Shown: piece after piece, positions 61,092 through 64,000 of the stretch | How the letters are laid out: each line of letters opens with the position of its first letter | Position numbering within the stretch: position 1 is the first letter of the stretch | Assembly: GCA_944381635.1 (NCBI GenBank) | Contig: CALWLY010000012.1 | Location: forward strand, 1-64,000 | DNA: 64,000 nucleotides | From: an uncultured Lachnospiraceae bacterium | Lineage (GTDB): Bacteria > Bacillota > Clostridia > Lachnospirales > Lachnospiraceae | Reading direction: 5' to 3' | Program-made: the position numbers and the translations under genes | The notes under the pieces: generated by a model | Told to the model about the DNA's origin: nothing | Seen by the model: only the letters and a program-made list of their open reading frames with translations | Database searches by the model: none

Positions 61092-61784
61092 ATGACTTAT
61101 TCACATGAAGTAGAAAAAATGTGTCCGGTTGCACAGGGTGTTAACCATGGCTGTGCACCAATCCCTGAAGAAGCAAAATGGGTAAAAGCTAAACAGATCG
61201 AAGACATTTCCGGTCTGACACACGGTGTAGGCTGGTGTGCACCTCAGCAGGGAGCCTGCAAACTGACTCTGAACGTAAAAGAGGGTATTATCCAGGAAGC
61301 ATTAGTTGAAACATTAGGCTGCTCCGGTATGACTCACTCCGCAGCTATGGCTGCAGAAATTCTGCCTGGCAGAACATTACTGGAAGCTCTGAATACAGAC
61401 CTTGTTTGTGACGCTATCAACACAGCTATGAGAGAGCTGTTCTTACAGATTGTTTACGGACGTACACAGTCTGCTTTCTCTGAAGACGGACTTCCGATCG
61501 GCGCTGGTCTGGAAGACCTTGGTAAAGGCTTAAGAAGCCAGGTTGGTACTATGTACGGTACTCTGGCTAAAGGACCTCGTTACCTGGAAATGGCAGAGGG
61601 ATATGTAACAGGAATCGCTCTGGATGCAGACGATCAGATCATCGGTTACAAATTTGTTAACTTCGGAAAGATGACTGATTTCATGAAAAAAGGTGATGAT
61701 GCTCAGACAGCATACGAAAAAGCATCCGGTCAGTACGGCCGCGTAGCTGACGCTGTTAAGATCATCGACCCGAGACAGGAATAA
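61092..61784 (+). CDS. NifU/IscU-like iron-sulfur scaffold protein (GGGtGRT partner)
   Basis: A 230-residue protein. Residues 40-110 follow the IscU pattern: GVGWCAPQQGACKLTLNVKEG then TLGCSGMTHSAAMAAEILPG, corresponding to the first and second scaffold cysteines (C56, or C49, and C77). C106 may be the third; C11 and C21 are extra N-terminal cysteines. Cluster or metal binding is therefore likely, but the C-terminal 120 residues are not IscU-like. ATG 61092 is preferred because GGAGATTTCAC precedes it. Codons are strongly biased, suggesting high expression. The GGGtGRT gene follows 18 bases later. Confidence 0.8.
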   Translation: MTYSHEVEKMCPVAQGVNHGCAPIPEEAKWVKAKQIEDISGLTHGVGWCAPQQGACKLTLNVKEGIIQEALVETLGCSGMTHSAAMAAEILPGRTLLEALNTDLVCDAINTAMRELFLQIVYGRTQSAFSEDGLPIGAGLEDLGKGLRSQVGTMYGTLAKGPRYLEMAEGYVTGIALDADDQIIGYKFVNFGKMTDFMKKGDDAQTAYEKASGQYGRVADAVKIIDPRQE

Positions 61785-61802
61785 GAAGAGGAGGTAACAA
61801 AC

Positions 61803-62813
61803 ATGGCATTATTTGAATCTTATGAAAGAAGAATTGACAAGATCAACGCTGTTTTAAATAGCTATGGTATTGCTTCCATCGAAGAAGCTGAAAAAATCAC
61901 AAAAGACGCAGGACTGGACGTTTACAACATGGTAAAAGGCATCCAGCCTATCTGCTTCGAAAACGCTTGCTGGGCTTACATCGTAGGCGCTGCAATCGCT
62001 ATCAAAAAAGGCTGCAGAAGAGCAGCTGATGCTGCTGCAGCAATCGGTGAAGGACTTCAGTCTTTCTGTATTCCCGGTTCTGTTGCTGATCAGCGTAAAG
62101 TAGGTCTGGGACATGGTAACCTGGGCAAAATGCTTCTGGAAGAAGAAACAGACTGCTTCTGCTTCCTGGCAGGACACGAATCCTTCGCAGCTGCTGAAGG
62201 CGCTATCGGTATCGCTGAAAAAGCAAACAAAGTACGTCAGAAACCTCTGCGCGTTATCCTGAACGGTCTTGGAAAAGACGCTGCTCAGATCATCTCCAGA
62301 ATCAACGGATTTACATACGTTGAAACAGAAATGGATTACTACACAGGCGAAGTAAAAGAAGTGTTCCGTAAATCCTACTCTGATGGTCTTCGTGCAAAAG
62401 TTAACTGCTACGGCGCTAACGACGTAACAGAAGGCGTTGCAATCATGTGGAAAGAAGGCGTAGACGTTTCCATCACAGGTAACTCTACAAACCCGACTAG
62501 ATTCCAGCATCCGGTTGCAGGTACATACAAAAAAGAATGTATCGAAAAAGGTAAAAAATACTTCTCTGTTGCTTCCGGCGGCGGTACAGGACGTACACTT
62601 CATCCGGACAACATGGCAGCAGGCCCTGCTTCCTACGGTATGACAGATACTATGGGACGTATGCACTCTGATGCACAGTTCGCAGGATCTTCTTCCGTAC
62701 CGGCTCACGTAGAAATGATGGGCTTAATCGGTGCAGGAAACAACCCGATGGTTGGTATGACTGTATCCGTTGCAGTTGCCATCGAGGAAGCTGCTAAGGA
62801 AGGCAAATTCTAA
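61803..62813 (+). CDS. GGGtGRT family protein
   Basis: A 336-residue protein named for its motif GGGTGRT at residues 259-265, followed by LHPDNMAAGPASYGMTDTMG. Other dense blocks are CFENACWAYIVGAAIAIKKGC near residue 51 and FCIPGSVADQRKVGLGHGNLG near residue 88. Eight cysteines (51, 56, 71, 89, 118, 120, 202, 246) are available for metal or cluster binding. No enzymatic fold is recognised and the family has no established function to my knowledge. The ribosome site GAGGAGG is strong and the codon bias extreme, so the pair should be abundant. Confidence 0.9.
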   Translation: MALFESYERRIDKINAVLNSYGIASIEEAEKITKDAGLDVYNMVKGIQPICFENACWAYIVGAAIAIKKGCRRAADAAAAIGEGLQSFCIPGSVADQRKVGLGHGNLGKMLLEEETDCFCFLAGHESFAAAEGAIGIAEKANKVRQKPLRVILNGLGKDAAQIISRINGFTYVETEMDYYTGEVKEVFRKSYSDGLRAKVNCYGANDVTEGVAIMWKEGVDVSITGNSTNPTRFQHPVAGTYKKECIEKGKKYFSVASGGGTGRTLHPDNMAAGPASYGMTDTMGRMHSDAQFAGSSSVPAHVEMMGLIGAGNNPMVGMTVSVAVAIEEAAKEGKF

Positions 62814-63082
62814 GGAATCCAGTAAAATCAAGGGTTTCCGTTGATATGAAAAATCAGCGGAGATCCTTAATTTTGCCACGTAATACATAAGAGGTAATAT
62901 ACAAATTTTTACAGTCGCCGCCACCCGTTTTACGGAGGGCGGCGACTATGCTTAGATTGGCAGCGAGCTAGATGATAAGAATGGGCTATGAGGTTGTACA
63001 CTGATAGCCCATTAACATCCAGAAGCATCTGTAAATTACAAAAAGATTTTTTGGAAATTTCGTTAAGAAAAAGAAAAGTTGA
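62814..63082. other. Hairpin-rich region downstream of the GGGtGRT gene
   Basis: Three stems are visible: AAAATCAAGG...CCTTAATTTT (62829-62875), AGTCGCCGCC...GGGCGGCGACT (62911-62948), and AATGGGCTAT...ATAGCCCATT (62979-63015). The first is the likely terminator of the scaffold/GGGtGRT operon. No gene is convincing. Confidence 0.5.
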
Positions 63083-63111
63083 TTGTTCTGTTGTCTGCAA
63101 TGTGTTATATT
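63083..63111 (+). promoter_or_regulatory. Promoter of the small toxin transcript
   Basis: TTGTTC, a 17-base spacer and TATATT, about 65 bases before the toxin ATG. Confidence 0.5.
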
Positions 63112-63179
63112 CTGTTTACGGAGTAATCGTGTTACAGGGTGGCTGGCCTCTATTCTTACATAGAATGGGGGTGGTGCGG

Positions 63180-63272
63180 ATGGACAAAAAACCGTTTGAT
63201 TTTAAAGATCTTATGGCTTTTGGTATGTTTGTTCTTGCATTGCTGACATTCGTTTTTACGTTTTTAAAGTAG
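63180..63272 (+). CDS. Holin-like membrane toxin peptide (type I toxin)
   Basis: A 30-residue peptide: a charged start (MDKKPFDFKDLMAFG) followed by one hydrophobic helix (MFVLALLTFVFTFL) and a final Lys. Size and pattern match the 'putative holin-like toxin' (Hol_Tox) family of Firmicutes, which resembles TxpA/Fst-type pore-forming toxins. GGGGGTGG lies just upstream. An in-frame ATG at 63165 is possible but lacks a ribosome site. Convergent antisense transcription with a shared hairpin follows, as in par/Fst loci. The antitoxin RNA would repress translation. Confidence 0.75.
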   Translation: MDKKPFDFKDLMAFGMFVLALLTFVFTFLK

Positions 63273-63275
63273 TGC

Positions 63276-63377
63276 TATTTGCATAGAAAAACCACCCTCA
63301 TAACTTTGACCAGTTAGGGTGGCATTTTCTATGTTCTCTCTAAGGTCAACCACTTGTGGGCGGTTGCTCCTTTTTCT
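63276..63377 (-). ncRNA. Candidate antisense RNA antitoxin
   Basis: On the reverse strand TTGAAT (63412-63407), a 17-base spacer and TATATT (63389-63384) predict a transcript starting near 63377. It forms an AACCGCCC...GGTT hairpin near its 5' end and terminates at CCACCCTaactggtcaaagt...AGGGTGG followed by TTTTT (about 63322-63285). It overlaps the 3' end of the toxin mRNA, and the block AGGGTGGC at 63316-63323 is repeated in the toxin 5' leader at 63136-63143, giving a second pairing site. Confidence 0.6.
63286..63323. terminator. Shared bidirectional hairpin of the toxin-antitoxin locus
   Basis: CCACCCT (63292-63298) pairs with AGGGTGG (63316-63322). T5 follows on the reverse strand and ATTTTCT on the forward strand. 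Confidence 0.65.
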
Positions 63378-63666
63378 ATCTATAATATATCATATTCAGA
63401 AACAGGATTCAAGAGTCGTTACAATACCAAATCTGCTCGATGATTATTCTGAATCGGTTATTCTTCTTCAGAATTAAAGAAATATTCCTTAAACGCCTGT
63501 TTTCAATTTCAGTTTTTTCTTCTGCCAAGTTATGTTCTAAAGAGTCATTAACAAATCTCGGATGTTCGTAAATTGTCCCAACCAACGAATAATGTGCTTG
63601 CAATTTTTGTGAGAGACTGCAAATAGCATAGTTATACAGAATGAAAGCAACAGAAAAGGTTGCATA

Positions 63667-63683
63667 TTGACAATAGTTGTCAA
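63667..63683. promoter_or_regulatory. Operator-like inverted repeat before the XRE gene
   Basis: TTGACAATAGTTGTCAA: perfect 7-bp arms with a 3-base centre. The left arm supplies a consensus -35 TTGACA, so a bound regulator would block the promoter. It lies 38 bases before the XRE start. Confidence 0.6.
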
Positions 63684-63720
63684 CCTGTTTTAGTTTAGAG
63701 AAAAAGAAAGGGCAAAGCAG

Positions 63721-64000
63721 ATGAATGGATTAAATTATATCAGGCGTAGATGTAATATTACAATACAAGAATTAGCTGATATATTAGGGGTTACAAGACA
63801 GATGGTCAGCGTATGGGAACATGGGCAAAAGGAGATTCCGGCAAAAAGAAAAGAAAATCTTGCAGAGTTTTTCGGAATACCAGAGAATTATTTTGAAGAA
63901 ATCAGTGAAGAAGAAAAACAATTTCTTGTTTCCAAAGCTATGTTTCAACATGAGTGGAAAGGGAAAATAATATACTTATATCGCAAACCAAAAGTAAATG
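63721..64000 (+). CDS. XRE family regulator, partial at window edge
   Basis: At least 93 codons, continuing beyond the window. The helix-turn-helix CNITIQELADILGVTRQMVS followed by VWEHGQKEIPAKRKENLAEFFG is a standard XRE domain, and the start ATG 63721 is preceded by AAAGGGC. The region after residue 75 begins a second domain that is cut off. A palindrome upstream suggests autoregulation, as in phage or integrative-element repressors. Whether a mobile element begins here cannot be judged from this window. Confidence 0.8.
   Translation, partial: MNGLNYIRRRCNITIQELADILGVTRQMVSVWEHGQKEIPAKRKENLAEFFGIPENYFEEISEEEKQFLVSKAMFQHEWKGKIIYLYRKPKVN

Noticed and set aside
63409-63603. Reverse 64-codon frame beside the toxin locus
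   Set aside because: Its 3' end covers the predicted antisense promoter, no family is recognisable and the ribosome site is poor; possibly a gene relic, but unsupported.

Overview
The window looks like chromosomal DNA of a gut Firmicute, most likely Lachnospiraceae (Blautia-like). This is an inference from moderate GC content, strong Shine-Dalgarno sites, sigma-A type promoters with many TGn extended -10 boxes, pyruvate phosphate dikinase, and families common in that group (GGGtGRT protein, DUF6472, DUF3781, holin-like peptide toxin). No rRNA, tRNA, CRISPR array or complete insertion sequence was found.

Layout. 0.1-12.8 kb: a MATE exporter, an orphan sugar-type binding lipoprotein, ppdK, a lipoprotein gene split by an amber codon, a PHP phosphoesterase, an M32 carboxypeptidase, a hypothetical gene preceded by a nine-codon upstream ORF, a nucleoid-associated protein and a YfcE-type phosphodiesterase. 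13.3-22.3 kb: one long overlapping operon with a nickel/peptide-type ABC importer (binding protein, two permeases, two ATPases), then larB, larC and larE for the nickel-pincer cofactor, then yaaA. The nickel enzyme larA is not in the window. 22.6-27.5 kb: a small ribbon-helix-helix protein, a membrane protein, a pseudouridine synthase, ligA and a MetA-family acyltransferase predicted to use acetyl-CoA. 27.7-31.2 kb: an accessory cassette (TetR, methyltransferase, DUF3781, hydrolase, truncated ABC ATPase, cytidylate-kinase-like protein). 31.4-44.5 kb: MarR/MATE, a URO-D-like protein, a SWIM-SNF2 helicase, an aminotransferase, a DUF6472 mini-gene, a split ThrE-type exporter, an M28 peptidase and a GNAT enzyme.

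44.6-53.5 kb: a maltodextrin locus. A LacI regulator is divergent from malE-malF-malG, a type I pullulanase and a GH133-type debranching enzyme, so branched oligosaccharides are imported and debranched inside the cell. No MalK-type ATPase is encoded here. 53.6-60.9 kb: a taurine/nitrate-type ABC permease and ATPase, argH, asd, topB and a left-handed beta-helix protein. 61.1-62.8 kb: a NifU/IscU-like scaffold paired with a GGGtGRT protein of unknown function. The right end carries a probable type I toxin-antitoxin locus (30-residue membrane toxin, convergent antisense RNA, shared hairpin) and the start of an XRE regulator with a palindromic operator.

Besides genes, about 115-nt imperfect palindromes occur four times at 3' ends of genes and look like one dispersed family that doubles as terminators. 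A shorter palindrome of the GAATCTC/GAGATT type occurs three times. The best candidates for under-described biology are the scaffold-GGGtGRT pair, the nickel-import/lar operon lacking larA, the palindrome family and the toxin locus.
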